From: Natrinema soli
Lineage (GTDB): Archaea > Halobacteriota > Halobacteria > Halobacteriales > Natrialbaceae
Reading direction: 5' to 3'
Length of the DNA stretch: 42,701 nt
Assembly (NCBI RefSeq): GCF_028618695.1
Contig: NZ_JAQIVI010000098.1
Coordinates: 1 to 42,701, forward strand
Part shown: positions 16,677 through 24,845 of the stretch, one piece after another
Numbering within the stretch: position 1 is the stretch's first letter
How the letters are laid out: each line of letters starts with the position of its first letter
Notes under the pieces: model-generated
What the model was told of the DNA's origin: nothing
The model's database searches: none
The model's input: the letters and a program-made list of their open reading frames with translations, nothing else
Program-made: the position numbers and the translations under genes

Positions 16677-17966
16677 ATGAGTGGGCCAACAGAACTGAGA
16701 CAGGGGATTCGCGAACACCTCGGACAGTTCTCGCTTCACGTCCTGCTGGTGTTCGCGACCGGTCTGACGATCGGTTCCGAGCGGACCGTCGTCCCCGTCC
16801 TCGGCGAGGAAGTACTCGGCGTCGAGTCGTTTTTCGTCATCGGCTCGTTCGTCGTCTCCTTCGGCTTCGTCAAGGCGCTGCTCAACCTCTACGCCGGCAA
16901 GTGGGGCGAGGAGTACGGCCGCAAACCGGTGCTCGTGCTCGGCTGGCTCACCGCCCTCCCGATCCCGATTATCCTCATCTACGCCCCGAGCTGGAGCTGG
17001 ATCACCGTCGGGAACATCCTGCTCGGGATCAATCAGGCGCTGACCTGGAGCATGGCGATCAACGCCAAGATCGACCTCGCAAGCCCCGACCAGCGCGGGC
17101 TGGCCGTCGGCATCGATGAGGCCTTCGGCTACACCGGCGTCGCGGCGGGCGCGTGGATCACGGGCGTCATCGCCGGCCAGACGAGCCTTCGCCCGGAGCC
17201 GTTCTACTTCCTCGCCGTTGTGGTGGTACTGGCGTTCCTCATCTCGATCTTCCTCATCAAGGAGACGGTCCAACTCGCACAGATGGAGGCCGACGACGGC
17301 CACCACAATGCAAACCTCCCGTTCAACGAGGTGCTGAAGCGGGCGACCTACGGCGACAAGACGCTGTTCGCGGCGGCCCAGGCCGGCCACATCGAAAACT
17401 TCGTGGACACGCTGTTCTGGATCGCCGTGCCGCTCTATCTCACGAGTCAGGGGCTCGCGATCGAAGCCGTCGGCGTCGTCGTCGGCGTCCACAGCGCGAT
17501 GTACTTCCTCCAGATCGGAACCGGGGGCCTCGCCGACCGCATCGGCCGCCGTCCGCCGGTCGTCGCGGGAATGTTCCTCGCCGGCGCGGGCGTCCTCGGG
17601 ATGGTGTTCGTCGACAGTTACCTCCCATGGGTGGCCCTGGCCGGGCTCTCCGGGCTCGGAATGGCGCTGCTCTATCCCAACTTGATGACCGTCCCCAGCG
17701 ACGCGGCCCATCCGACGTGGCGGTCGGCCGGAATGGGCGTCTACCGGATGTGGCGCGACGCCGGCTACGGTGTCGGTGCAATCCTGATCGGCCTCTCGAT
17801 GGAGTTCGTGAACGCCGAAGCCGCGTTCTACATGACCGCGATCTTGATGTTCCTCTCCGGTACCGTCGTCTACGTGTGGATGGAGGAGACGCATCCCGAA
17901 TTCGGTACCCACGAGCCACCGGTACCAGCACCGGAATCCTCTCATAGTGTGGCTCCCGAGGACTGA
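16677..17966 (+). CDS. MFS permease in operon with the rhodanese-MBL gene
   Basis: This 429-residue protein has about 11-12 hydrophobic helices and MFS loop motifs in both halves (GKWGEEYGRKPVLVLGW near residue 75 and GGLADRIGRRPPVV near 285). It begins 3 bp after the stop of the rhodanese-MBL gene, so the two are surely co-transcribed. By context it may export sulfite, thiosulfate or another product of persulfide metabolism, or import a sulfur compound. Sequence alone does not show the substrate. The C-terminus is short and acidic. The gene ends 110 bp before the convergent flavodoxin-like gene. Confidence 0.9.
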   Translation: MSGPTELRQGIREHLGQFSLHVLLVFATGLTIGSERTVVPVLGEEVLGVESFFVIGSFVVSFGFVKALLNLYAGKWGEEYGRKPVLVLGWLTALPIPIILIYAPSWSWITVGNILLGINQALTWSMAINAKIDLASPDQRGLAVGIDEAFGYTGVAAGAWITGVIAGQTSLRPEPFYFLAVVVVLAFLISIFLIKETVQLAQMEADDGHHNANLPFNEVLKRATYGDKTLFAAAQAGHIENFVDTLFWIAVPLYLTSQGLAIEAVGVVVGVHSAMYFLQIGTGGLADRIGRRPPVVAGMFLAGAGVLGMVFVDSYLPWVALAGLSGLGMALLYPNLMTVPSDAAHPTWRSAGMGVYRMWRDAGYGVGAILIGLSMEFVNAEAAFYMTAILMFLSGTVVYVWMEETHPEFGTHEPPVPAPESSHSVAPED

Positions 17967-18076
17967 GCCGCCACGGTTTCTCGACCACCGATCCGAAATG
18001 TCCCTCCGGGTGGCGTGACCGCGGTCCGATTCCATCGGCACCCGCCGATCGACCTCCCAGGTGAACTCGAGAGCGC

Positions 18077-18670
18077 TCACTCGAGTTCCGGCTGGCCGGT
18101 AGCGCCCGGTGGCGTGACGCCCAACCGTCCTTCGACAAATGCGGCTACGTCGGCGGCAAACGCCTCGACTTCGTCCCAGTCCGTGAACTCGACGTCTCCC
18201 GACGCGTCCGCCTCGGGCATGTCCGAGACGGCTCGCTTGGCGATCTGTTTCATCAGTAATCGCTTGAGGAATCCGTACTCCGAATAGCGCAACGCGCCGC
18301 CGAAGAATCCGACCCGATCGGGGTGCCACTCCATCTCAGCGGAGAACTCCTCGAAGTAGCCCACCGCCTGCGCCCGGCCCTCCTCCGTCGCGGAGGACAG
18401 CGATACCTGAAAGAACGCCGTCGGCATCGCGTTCAGATCCGTTCGATTCGATCGCACGAACTCGAGAACCGACGGCTGGTGTTTGCCGACGTGAATCGAG
18501 GCGCCGACGAGGACTGCGTCGAACTCGCCGAGGTCGAATCCCGCCGAGAGTTCATCGACGTCGATCGCCGTCGCATCGTGACCGCGTGTGTCGATCGTCT
18601 CGGCGATACGGTCGGCGACGGTCTCTGTCTGTCCCTCACCGGTGCCGTAGAGGATGAGAAACGATAGCAT
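18077..18670 (-). CDS. Flavodoxin-like protein (protoporphyrinogen oxidase HemG/flavodoxin_5 type)
   Basis: This 197-residue protein starts at ATG 18670 with SFLILYGTGEGQTETVADRIAE, the FMN phosphate-binding loop of flavodoxins (T/S-x-T-G-x-T-like). It continues with the usual features: DAVLVGASIHVGKHQPSVLEFV, PTAFFQVSLSSATEEGR and GALRYSEYGFLKRLLMKQIAKR. The last block resembles HemG-type and related flavodoxin-domain proteins that handle menaquinone-linked or protoporphyrinogen electron transfer. An upstream in-frame ATG (18745) adds an atypical leader. It converges with the MFS gene and lies just downstream (80 bp) of a Usp gene on the same strand. Confidence 0.88.
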   Translation of the reverse strand: MLSFLILYGTGEGQTETVADRIAETIDTRGHDATAIDVDELSAGFDLGEFDAVLVGASIHVGKHQPSVLEFVRSNRTDLNAMPTAFFQVSLSSATEEGRAQAVGYFEEFSAEMEWHPDRVGFFGGALRYSEYGFLKRLLMKQIAKRAVSDMPEADASGDVEFTDWDEVEAFAADVAAFVEGRLGVTPPGATGQPELE

Positions 18671-18750
18671 CGAATCGGTTCTCCCTACCTCAAGCACGAA
18701 TATAAAACGACTTCCCGGACACGCCTCCCGGCGGGCAACGGCCAATCGGT

Positions 18751-19200
18751 TCAGTCGCGGACGACGGTGACGGAGACCGGTGACCGGTGGACGATCAACT
18801 CGGCAACGCTGCCGAGCATCAGTCGCGTCGCCTCCATTCGTCCATGGCTGCCGATGACGATGTGATCGATCTCATTCTCCTCGGCATAATCGACGATCTC
18901 GCGCGCGGGCTCACCCGTTGCGGTTTCGGTATCGAGCTCCTCGCCGTATTCGCTCGCCAGTTCGCGGGCGTCGTCGAAGATCTTCTCCTCCTCTTCGTTC
19001 GCCCGCTCGTACCACTCGTCGGAACCGTGGGGCGGTTCGTTTCTGACGTCGATGTTGGTCGGTGAACTGTAGCCGGGATCCATGGGATCGAGTACGTGGA
19101 GCGCGACGACGGACGCGTTCTCGTACTCCCTGAACGCGTGCTCCAGCGCTCGTTTCGATAGCGGAGACCCGTCGACGGGAACTAGTAGTTGCTGAGACAT
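18751..19200 (-). CDS. Universal stress protein, single domain
   Basis: This 149-residue Usp has a complete nucleotide-binding loop (IGSHGRMEATRLMLGSVAEL, G-x2-G-x9-G-S pattern) and the first-strand LLVPVDGSPLSKRALEHAF. The central segment DPMDPGYSS plus DEWYERA marks a haloarchaeal subgroup shared with the Usp genes at 5236 and 27520. The start ATG 19200 is the natural one. The flavodoxin-like gene follows after 80 bp on the same strand, so they may be co-transcribed. Confidence 0.93.
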   Translation of the reverse strand: MSQQLLVPVDGSPLSKRALEHAFREYENASVVALHVLDPMDPGYSSPTNIDVRNEPPHGSDEWYERANEEEEKIFDDARELASEYGEELDTETATGEPAREIVDYAEENEIDHIVIGSHGRMEATRLMLGSVAELIVHRSPVSVTVVRD

Positions 19201-19423
19201 CGAACTGGCGTACCTCGCGGAGTCTCAAAATACTATCCGGCAAACCCCCATCGACCACGCCGTCGGATCCAAATATCCTTCGAGACCATATCGTCGAGAA
19301 CTACGTACCGACCTAAACCGACCGGGAGCTCACCCCGGAGCAGCTCACGATAGTCTTCATTACCGTCGGCTATCTTCCGACTCCCGATCCTCGAGTACGA
19401 TCGGCTCGACGGCCATCGCGACC

Positions 19424-19849
19424 CTACCGGACGACGACGACGGGGATCGGGGATCGGCGGACGACGTTTTCCGCGACGCTTCCGAGTAGGATGCGCGAAA
19501 TCCCCTCACGGCCGTGGCTTCCGATGACAATCGTATCGTACGCTTCCTCCTCCACTAGGTCGACGATCTCGTGGTCGGGTTTTCCGGTAGTAAGTTGGGT
19601 ATCGATATCGCGATCGTGGTCCGCTGCGAGTTTGGACGCTTCGTCGAGGATATTGCGTCCTTGATCGCGGGCTTGGTCAGCGGCGGGAATCCGCTCTTCG
19701 GGATTCTGGAACGCTGCCCAGTAGCCTTCCGGAACTGGGACAACGTACAGGGCGACGACATCTGCATCCGGGAACTTCTTGAGCGCATATACGAGTGCAT
19801 CTCTCGCCGGTTCTGAACCATCGTACGGAATGAGTAGTCGATCACTCAT
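19424..19849 (-). CDS. Universal stress protein, single domain
   Basis: This 141-residue Usp starts at ATG 19849 (SDRLLIPYDGSEPARDAL). The ATP loop is intact (IGSHGREGISRILLGSVAENVVRRSPIPV). The middle part VPVPEGYWAAF pairs it with the Usp at 39774 (IEVPAGQWAQL), so the two are close paralogues placed 20 kb apart and on opposite strands. An upstream in-frame ATG at 19900 would add a non-Usp leader. Gene neighbours give no clear operon. About 223 bp separate it from the Usp gene at 18751. Confidence 0.93.
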   Translation of the reverse strand: MSDRLLIPYDGSEPARDALVYALKKFPDADVVALYVVPVPEGYWAAFQNPEERIPAADQARDQGRNILDEASKLAADHDRDIDTQLTTGKPDHEIVDLVEEEAYDTIVIGSHGREGISRILLGSVAENVVRRSPIPVVVVR

Positions 19850-20230
19850 GTTATTCTCCACGCAGTCAGTGAGTATAATACCGTGACTGCGTTCGAACAA
19901 TCCTGGATCATCGCCACGACGGACTCGACGACCCAGCGGATGTGAACGGTCGCATCGACCATCTCGTCGAGACCGAGGCCACGTTTCGACCCCGCGAGGA
20001 TACCGTCGCTCGAGCCCGTCAGGAGGAGAACTGAGTTAATGGTCGGCGACATGATCGTCATCGTCACTCGCTCACGGGTTACTTAGGATGATGACGACGG
20101 CGACTAGGTCGGTGTCAGCCGCTCTGATAGAGAGTCTCACCACACGACCGTCCCCGATCCATCAGATCGAACCGATGCGTACTTCGGCTCAATCCGGTAA
20201 ACCGTTCTGCTGTCATTTTCACACCTTGTT

Positions 20231-20252
20231 ACTGACTGTTTCAGTCGGTTTT
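20231..20252 (+). terminator. Hairpin with T run, terminator-like
   Basis: ACTGACTG (20231-20238) and CAGTCGGT (20242-20249) pair with one mismatch around a TTT loop, followed by further T (GGTTTTG). It has the form of an intrinsic terminator but no intact gene ends just upstream. Confidence 0.35.
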
Positions 20253-20301
20253 GTTACCAGCGGACTATATCACCCAAAAATATCGGTTTAGCGCATTGAA
20301 C

Positions 20302-20323
20302 ATTACAACCATACAATTGTAAT
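20302..20323. promoter_or_regulatory. ATTACAA palindrome, operator candidate
   Basis: ATTACAA (20302-20308) and TTGTAAT (20317-20323) are exact reverse complements with an 8-nt spacer. The site lies about 20 bp upstream of a TATA-like TTATTTATAG, a classic location for an activator or repressor site in archaea. No intact gene follows directly, so the target promoter may be orphaned. Confidence 0.5.
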
Positions 20324-20622
20324 CGTTGACTCCTCGAAAAGAAGTTATTTATAGGACATTTAAGGCCTACATGACGTAATCCGAATAGTAGTCGTTGTGG
20401 GATACGTTATGGCCGAAACTCGTCAATTTCCGCTACGGGGCCGATTGACGACGCGTAACTAACAAAGTATTTCGAGGGAGCGCCAACAGGATGACTGCTA
20501 CTGATTCTTTATAATCAAATGTTTTCCGCCGCTGGTGGGAGTACTGACGCGGGTCAGAGGACCGTCAGAGCGCAGCGAGAATCCGAGAACAATAGAATCA
20601 CACCTCCAATAGATCCTTTATT

Positions 20623-20651
20623 CCGGAAATACATACTTAATGTATGTCCGG
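20623..20651. promoter_or_regulatory. Extended palindrome over the start of the decayed Usp gene
   Basis: ACATAC (20631-20636) and GTATGT (20642-20647) pair exactly around TTAAT and are flanked symmetrically by CCGG at 20623-20626 and 20648-20651. The ATG at 20640 lies in the loop. It may have been an operator for the gene that is now broken. Confidence 0.45.
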
Positions 20652-21018
20652 CTCCTGGTCCCGGTCGATATGGAGCACCGGCGTTGGACAGGTGATCGAA
20701 TACGCTATCGACACCGCCTGACTGTACGACGCCGAACTGCATATGCTGTACATCGTGAACGCCGAGGCATACAGTTTGTACCCCGGGAGACGAGTACGTC
20801 TACGAGTTCGAAGGCCTCGAACACGCCGGTCGCAATGCGGTCGACTCGATCACCGATCGGGTGGCCGACGCCAGAATTGAGACGGTGAGCGAGATCCGCC
20901 ACGGCGTTTCCCACGGAAAGATCCTCGCGTACGGCGACGAAGCGGACATCGATCTCACCGTTATCAGCTGAAGAATCGGCCGGGCGAGTATCGACGATTG
21001 CCCGGCAGCGTCGCCTGA
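20640..21018 (+). pseudogene. Decayed universal stress protein gene
   Basis: The reading starts well (MYVRLLVPVD) but loses frame near 20670. The next frame continues the Usp fold (STGVGQVIEYAIDTA, stop TGA at 20719-20721, then LYDAELHMLYIVNAEAYSLYPG). A second frame change near 20785 leads to DEYVYEFEGLEHAGRNAV, then SEIRHGVSHGKILAYGDEADIDLTV and, near the end, LPGSVA. Two frameshifts and at least two stops make it a clear pseudogene of a one-domain Usp of about 125 codons. Confidence 0.88.
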
Positions 21019-21213
21019 ATGGCTGAACGGCCCGTAACGATTGTGAAGACACCCGTCGAAGAAGAGTGATCGCGACTTGAGCCGAGTCGCGAGGATGACG
21101 GGTGCAATTCCAATAGTCCCCGCCATAGTAAACGCATTCAAAGTGACGATTGGTCGGCACTACACCGTCGTACTTGGCCCAGTACTTTTGCGCTGTCCGT
21201 CGAACCGTCAGAT

Positions 21214-22128
21214 ATGGACCGTTCAATTCTCGTTCCATATGACAGATCACAGCGCTCGCAGTCAACACTACGATACGCAGCCGATGTCTTCGGCGGAGAA
21301 AGGGTTACCGCACTCTATACCCTCAAGCCGTTCGCGACGGTTCCGGATTTAGCGGACCAAGCACGAGAGCGATACGAACAGGCACAAGACGCCCTCAAAA
21401 CCGTACGCAGTATCGAAGACGATTGCTCGACGACGATTTTGTCCGAATTCGTCTACGGGCACGTGATTCATTCGATCCTGCGATACACCGATCTATATAC
21501 GTTCGATCGGATCGTGATAGATAGCGCTCATCGAGCAGATGCCACAGCCAGTTCGCCTGGAGCGGATACCAGAGACGAGTTGCTCGGGAACGTCACCGAA
21601 GCCGTTGTCCGCCGGACGCGGGCCCCGGTCACTGTCCTTCGATCAACGTTCGACGACAGAGAGATCGGGTTTCCGGATACAGTGCTCGTCCCCTTCGACG
21701 GATCATCTCCCTCGTGTAATGCGTTACAACACGCGATAGACACGTTTCCGGACGCGACGGTGCACGTGCTCTACGTGCGGTATCCGTTTATCGACGATCT
21801 CGATTACCTCGGCGTCCGCAGCGACGATTACCCTAATTTCGAGGAGTGGTACGATGCAGTCCGAGCCTGGCATGAACGAGCAAATCGGGACGCGGACCGC
21901 GTTCTAAGGATTGCGGACTCGATTGTGGGCGATACCGATACGGATCTCCAATCGACAATCGAGGCTGGGGCCCCGCCACGTGTGATCCTCGAGTACGCTG
22001 ATCGAATTGAGGCCGACCACGTTCTCATCGGTAGTCACAGCCACGACAGCGGAACGCGTATTTTGCTCGGGAGCGTCGCCGAGCAGATCGTTCGACGATC
22101 ATCCACGCCGGTAACGGTCGTCAGGTGA
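21214..22128 (+). CDS. Universal stress protein, two-domain
   Basis: This 304-residue protein has two Usp domains, residues 1-145 and 150-304. Domain 1 starts DRSILVPYDRSQRS but its nucleotide loop is degenerate (IDSAHRADATASSPGA instead of GSHGR). Domain 2 (DTVLVPFDGSSPSC) has GSHSHDSGTRILLGSVAEQI with Ser in place of the second loop Gly. The protein thus has one probably non-binding and one doubtful site. ATG 21214 fits. Weak remnants of other genes follow within 170 bp. Confidence 0.92.
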   Translation: MDRSILVPYDRSQRSQSTLRYAADVFGGERVTALYTLKPFATVPDLADQARERYEQAQDALKTVRSIEDDCSTTILSEFVYGHVIHSILRYTDLYTFDRIVIDSAHRADATASSPGADTRDELLGNVTEAVVRRTRAPVTVLRSTFDDREIGFPDTVLVPFDGSSPSCNALQHAIDTFPDATVHVLYVRYPFIDDLDYLGVRSDDYPNFEEWYDAVRAWHERANRDADRVLRIADSIVGDTDTDLQSTIEAGAPPRVILEYADRIEADHVLIGSHSHDSGTRILLGSVAEQIVRRSSTPVTVVR

Positions 22129-22147
22129 CCCCGATGGAACGCGAATA

Positions 22148-22243
22148 TTCTTGGTAGGGCTCGTCGACGCAATCGTACAACTGGCTCTCATTGCGGCCCT
22201 GTTCTATCACTTCCTGAAAGAGCACCAAAGACGAACCGTGTGA
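22148..22243 (+). pseudogene. Short membrane-helix remnant
   Basis: A frame without its own ATG encodes FLVGLVDAIVQLALIAALFYHF followed by LKEHQRRTV and a TGA, one hydrophobic helix with a basic tail. It looks like the 3' end of a lost membrane gene, or chance. Its family cannot be named. Confidence 0.3.
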
Positions 22244-22296
22244 GCAGGTCGATCGTTCGTGTGCGGTCGCCTACAGTCGCGCACGCAGCAGTCCTT

Positions 22297-22525
22297 TGCT
22301 CGACAATCAATATAGGGACCAACGCTTCCTCGGAGACGGGCTTCGACATGCACCCACGAACGAGCTGATCCAGTGTTCAATGGCAACCGACGACGATGAG
22401 CTCAATATTATGGTCGGCGGCATATTCAAGAATTGCGCAGTGACGGAGGCCATGAGTAATGTTACAGTCGACGCGTTCAACTCCAGCAGCCGTCACGCGA
22501 TCGTCGAGTACGCCGTTCACACCGT
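22297..22525 (-). pseudogene. C-terminal remnant of a universal stress protein gene
   Basis: Read on the minus strand this segment gives LDDRVTAAGVERVDCNITHGL, then CAILEYAADHNIELIVVGCH, an in-frame TGA (complement 22377-22379), then TLDQLVRGCMSKPVSEEALVPILIVEQ. This is the second half of a Usp domain with a ruined nucleotide loop. The N-terminal half is missing. The overlapping + strand open frame that starts at 22296 is an antisense shadow here. Confidence 0.8.
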
Positions 22526-22667
22526 GAAACGCCTCGGATTGAAGCCGGTACTCGTCTCGTACGGAACGAAAGAAACCGTCCTCAATCTCGGGTTTGAACT
22601 GATCGGTGCGCTACTCGTCTTCAGGTTCGGTGACCGCATCCTCAACGATCTCGCGGCCGGTGCGTGA
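22526..22667 (+). pseudogene. Possible C-terminal remnant of a membrane protein
   Basis: Past the Usp remnant, the + strand frame gives LVSYGTKETVLNLGFELIGALLVFRFGDRILNDLA before a TGA. It reads as one membrane helix and a short tail, like the end of a haloarchaeal multi-pass protein. No upstream portion is present. It is weakly supported. Confidence 0.3.
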
Positions 22668-22731
22668 CCGCGGTCGCCTTCCGTCGTTGGAGATCGACAA
22701 TGTTGGCGTGTCGGACGGCACACCGATGTTA

Positions 22732-23616
22732 TCACGACGAGCGCGTCACGACTAGGACGGGTACGTCGACCGTCCGTAGGAAGGACGAAGTAACGCTGCC
22801 GAGGGTCCTGCGGCCGAGATTCGACCGACCGCGCGCCCCCATGACGACGAGGTCGATGTCGGCGTCCTCGACGTACTCGCGGACGCCGGCAGCGACACCG
22901 TCGAAGGACGTCGTTCGCACGACGGCAGTCGTGACGTCTGGAACCTCGTCTCCGATCTCCGTCGCCACGTCCTCAACGATCTCTTTACCGTTGGCCTCGA
23001 GTCGATCGACAAACTCGCGCTCAAGGCCCCCGGCGTTGAAGGCGCCGCCCGCGGATTGTAGATCGACGACGTTGAGGACGTGAACTGCAGAATTGTAGCG
23101 CTGTGCGACCGCGGCGCCGTGTCGGGCAGCGACGGCGGCGATCTCGCTTCCGTCTGTTGGAACGAGCAGGTCAGAGCAGTCGGCCGTTGCGTCCGAGGCA
23201 CCTTTCGGAACGACGAAGACGGGGACATCACTTCGGTGGAGGAGTTGTTCTGTGACGCCGCCGAGGAGTCGCTTTCCGAGCCCCGTTAGTCCCTGTCTTC
23301 CGACGATGATCAGCCCCGCGTCTCGTTCGGTTGCATACTCAGTGATCCGGATCGAGGGCTTTCCCTCCGTCAGTTCTGTCGTTACGGGCCGGTCTATATC
23401 GGATGCGAGGTCCTCGATTTCTTCGAGAACGGTTTCACCGCGTTCTCGAAGTCGCGCCTTTTCGTCGGCGGATCTCGCGAGTCGAAGCGACTTTCGCTCG
23501 ACAACGTGCAAGACGTCGACGGTCGCGTCGAAGACGCGAGCGAACTCGAATCCGCGTTCCGCTGCCCGCTCGGCCTCGTCGCTCCCGTCGACGGCGATCA
23601 AAATACGGTCGTACAT
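22732..23616 (-). CDS. Universal stress protein, two-domain
   Basis: This 294-residue tandem Usp uses ATG 23616 (YDRILIAVDGSDEAER). An upstream in-frame ATG at 23637 adds seven residues. Domain 1 has VGRQGLTGLGKRLLGGVTEQLL and domain 2 starts DLLVPTDGSEIAAVAA with MGARGRSNLGRRTLGSVTSSFL. Both keep the G-x2-G-x9-G nucleotide-loop layout, so both domains may bind ATP. The DUF2267 gene lies 112 bp upstream on the same strand. Confidence 0.93.
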   Translation of the reverse strand: MYDRILIAVDGSDEAERAAERGFEFARVFDATVDVLHVVERKSLRLARSADEKARLRERGETVLEEIEDLASDIDRPVTTELTEGKPSIRITEYATERDAGLIIVGRQGLTGLGKRLLGGVTEQLLHRSDVPVFVVPKGASDATADCSDLLVPTDGSEIAAVAARHGAAVAQRYNSAVHVLNVVDLQSAGGAFNAGGLEREFVDRLEANGKEIVEDVATEIGDEVPDVTTAVVRTTSFDGVAAGVREYVEDADIDLVVMGARGRSNLGRRTLGSVTSSFLRTVDVPVLVVTRSS

Positions 23617-23728
23617 ACCCCGACCTTCAACTCCCACGCTCTTCGTTCTTCGCCAGGGGTGAGCTGCTGCTACTCATCGGGCGCTCTCAGTGACGGTGTG
23701 AGCATCGTCTCGCGGGTCGGTTCCGCGA

Positions 23729-24190
23729 TCACCCGTTCTCGGGTTGCGGTCCGCCACCCGTCTGTGCCTCTTCGGCGTCGCCCCAGCCGCCGGCGTCGAC
23801 GACTTCGAACAGCTTCTCCCAATTCTCGTCCCGTCGGTCTTCAGGGAGCTGATCGCGGAGTTGCCGGAAATCGGACTGTGGAACCTGCGTCCGAACGAGA
23901 TCGACGATGACACGGGCGTGGTACGCAGCCTCGGACGGGTTGTTCCCTTCTATTTCGCTCACTCGTGAGACGAATTCTCGCCAGTCGAATCGCTGGCCGT
24001 GCTCGTCGACGGCGCCGGTCATGTACCAGCGAATCTCCATCGGCAGCGAGGCCGCGAGATCCTCTGCTGCGCCGTCCGGAATTCGCTGGCCGAGCGTCAT
24101 GAGCGCGGCTCTAATCGCGCGAACGGTTTCACCCGTTCCTGGTAGCTCGAGTCGATGCTGAACCTCGCCAGTGAATTCATCGAAATTCAT
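23729..24190 (-). CDS. DUF2267 protein
   Basis: This 153-residue soluble protein starts at ATG 24190 (NFDEFTGEVQHRLELPG). It contains the DUF2267 helical repeat features (ALMTLGQRIPDGAAEDLAASLP and a second similar set with RVSEIEGNNPSEAAYHARVIVDLV). The function is unknown, but the family recurs next to Usp and CBS genes in many prokaryotic stress clusters. It is followed on the same strand by the tandem Usp after 112 bp, so an operon is likely. The acidic tail ends in a Gly/Pro-rich stretch. Confidence 0.9.
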   Translation of the reverse strand: MNFDEFTGEVQHRLELPGTGETVRAIRAALMTLGQRIPDGAAEDLAASLPMEIRWYMTGAVDEHGQRFDWREFVSRVSEIEGNNPSEAAYHARVIVDLVRTQVPQSDFRQLRDQLPEDRRDENWEKLFEVVDAGGWGDAEEAQTGGGPQPENG

Positions 24191-24377
24191 AGCACTCGAG
24201 GGTCGCACACCGCTCAGAACTATAAACCCCTCTCGTCGGTCACATCAGTTGTCGTTTCGACGAGGACCGGATTCGACGTTCGAGCGAATCAGAAACGAAC
24301 TGCTCCACACCGACTCCGCCGAGAGACGCGTCAGGGAACGCCAAAGAATCACGCAGTTCCGGAGCGTACGCTGTCGT

Positions 24378-24845
24378 ATGAACATTCAGCGACTCAAGCG
24401 GTTCCTCGAGTTCTTCGTCATCGGTATCGTTTTCGGCGTCACCGAGGACGTTCTCGCCGTCGTAATCGCGACAGACGCAGCGGTCACGCCCGACGTGATC
24501 GGTATCGTCGTCATAATCGCGATCCCGTTTGCCGTCCTTTCGGAGCTCGTCGTGGATCATCCGCGGTTCCTCCACTTCGATCGACTGGCGCTTCGCATCC
24601 GGAGCGGTCTCTCGAGGGGAGGATCGACTGACGATGCGCTTCCCCCTCGAATGTACTCTGACGGGCGACGTGATCGGCTCTTCTCACCCACTCATCACCA
24701 TCATCGGTGCAACATCTGCGGCGACGACTACGAAACGGGCGCGCTTTTGCGCGAACACGTCGAACGCAGTCATTCGTCGGTAGACGTTACCTGGTGGATC
24801 GTCGCAGAATCGCCTGAGTCCGTTCCTCGGTTCCCCCATGACTAA
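24378..24845 (+). CDS. Two-helix membrane protein with a C-terminal C2H2 zinc finger
   Basis: This 155-residue protein starts at ATG 24378. Two hydrophobic helices (residues about 12-32 and 38-58) are followed by a basic linker. A classical zinc-finger signature comes next: CNICGDDYETGALLREHVERSH (Cys-x2-Cys, then His-x4-His). A final hydrophobic/acidic stretch TWWIVAESPES follows. Combining a membrane anchor with a C2H2 finger is uncommon. Haloarchaea have many small zinc-finger proteins of unknown role. It is divergent from DUF2267, with 187 bp between starts. I cannot name a family. Confidence 0.75.
   Translation: MNIQRLKRFLEFFVIGIVFGVTEDVLAVVIATDAAVTPDVIGIVVIIAIPFAVLSELVVDHPRFLHFDRLALRIRSGLSRGGSTDDALPPRMYSDGRRDRLFSPTHHHHRCNICGDDYETGALLREHVERSHSSVDVTWWIVAESPESVPRFPHD

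Larger units (their letters stand above)
19850..20639. other. Long intergenic region with inverted repeats, no convincing gene
   Basis: This 790-bp stretch is more AT-rich toward the right (from about 20200). A 73-codon reverse frame at 19846-20067 shows no domain I recognise. Features seen are a hairpin plus T run (20231-20252), a palindrome (20302-20323), a TATA-like TTATTTATAG near 20343, and a second palindrome (20623-20651) at the start of a decayed Usp gene. A promoter without a surviving gene is likely here. Confidence 0.55.

Noticed and set aside
15489..18329. Very long reverse-strand open frame (946 codons)
   Set aside because: It lies antisense to the rhodanese-MBL and MFS genes, is Arg/Asp/Val-rich without domain structure, and is a typical GC-rich shadow.
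19846..20067. Reverse-strand 73-codon frame upstream of a Usp gene
   Set aside because: No recognisable domain, no good start context, and it overlaps the Usp start by a few bases. I could not link it to a Usp or a transposase.
22296..22525. Start of a + strand open frame (123 codons)
   Set aside because: The minus strand reads as a decayed Usp C-terminus with clear family sequence, so the + frame is a shadow here.
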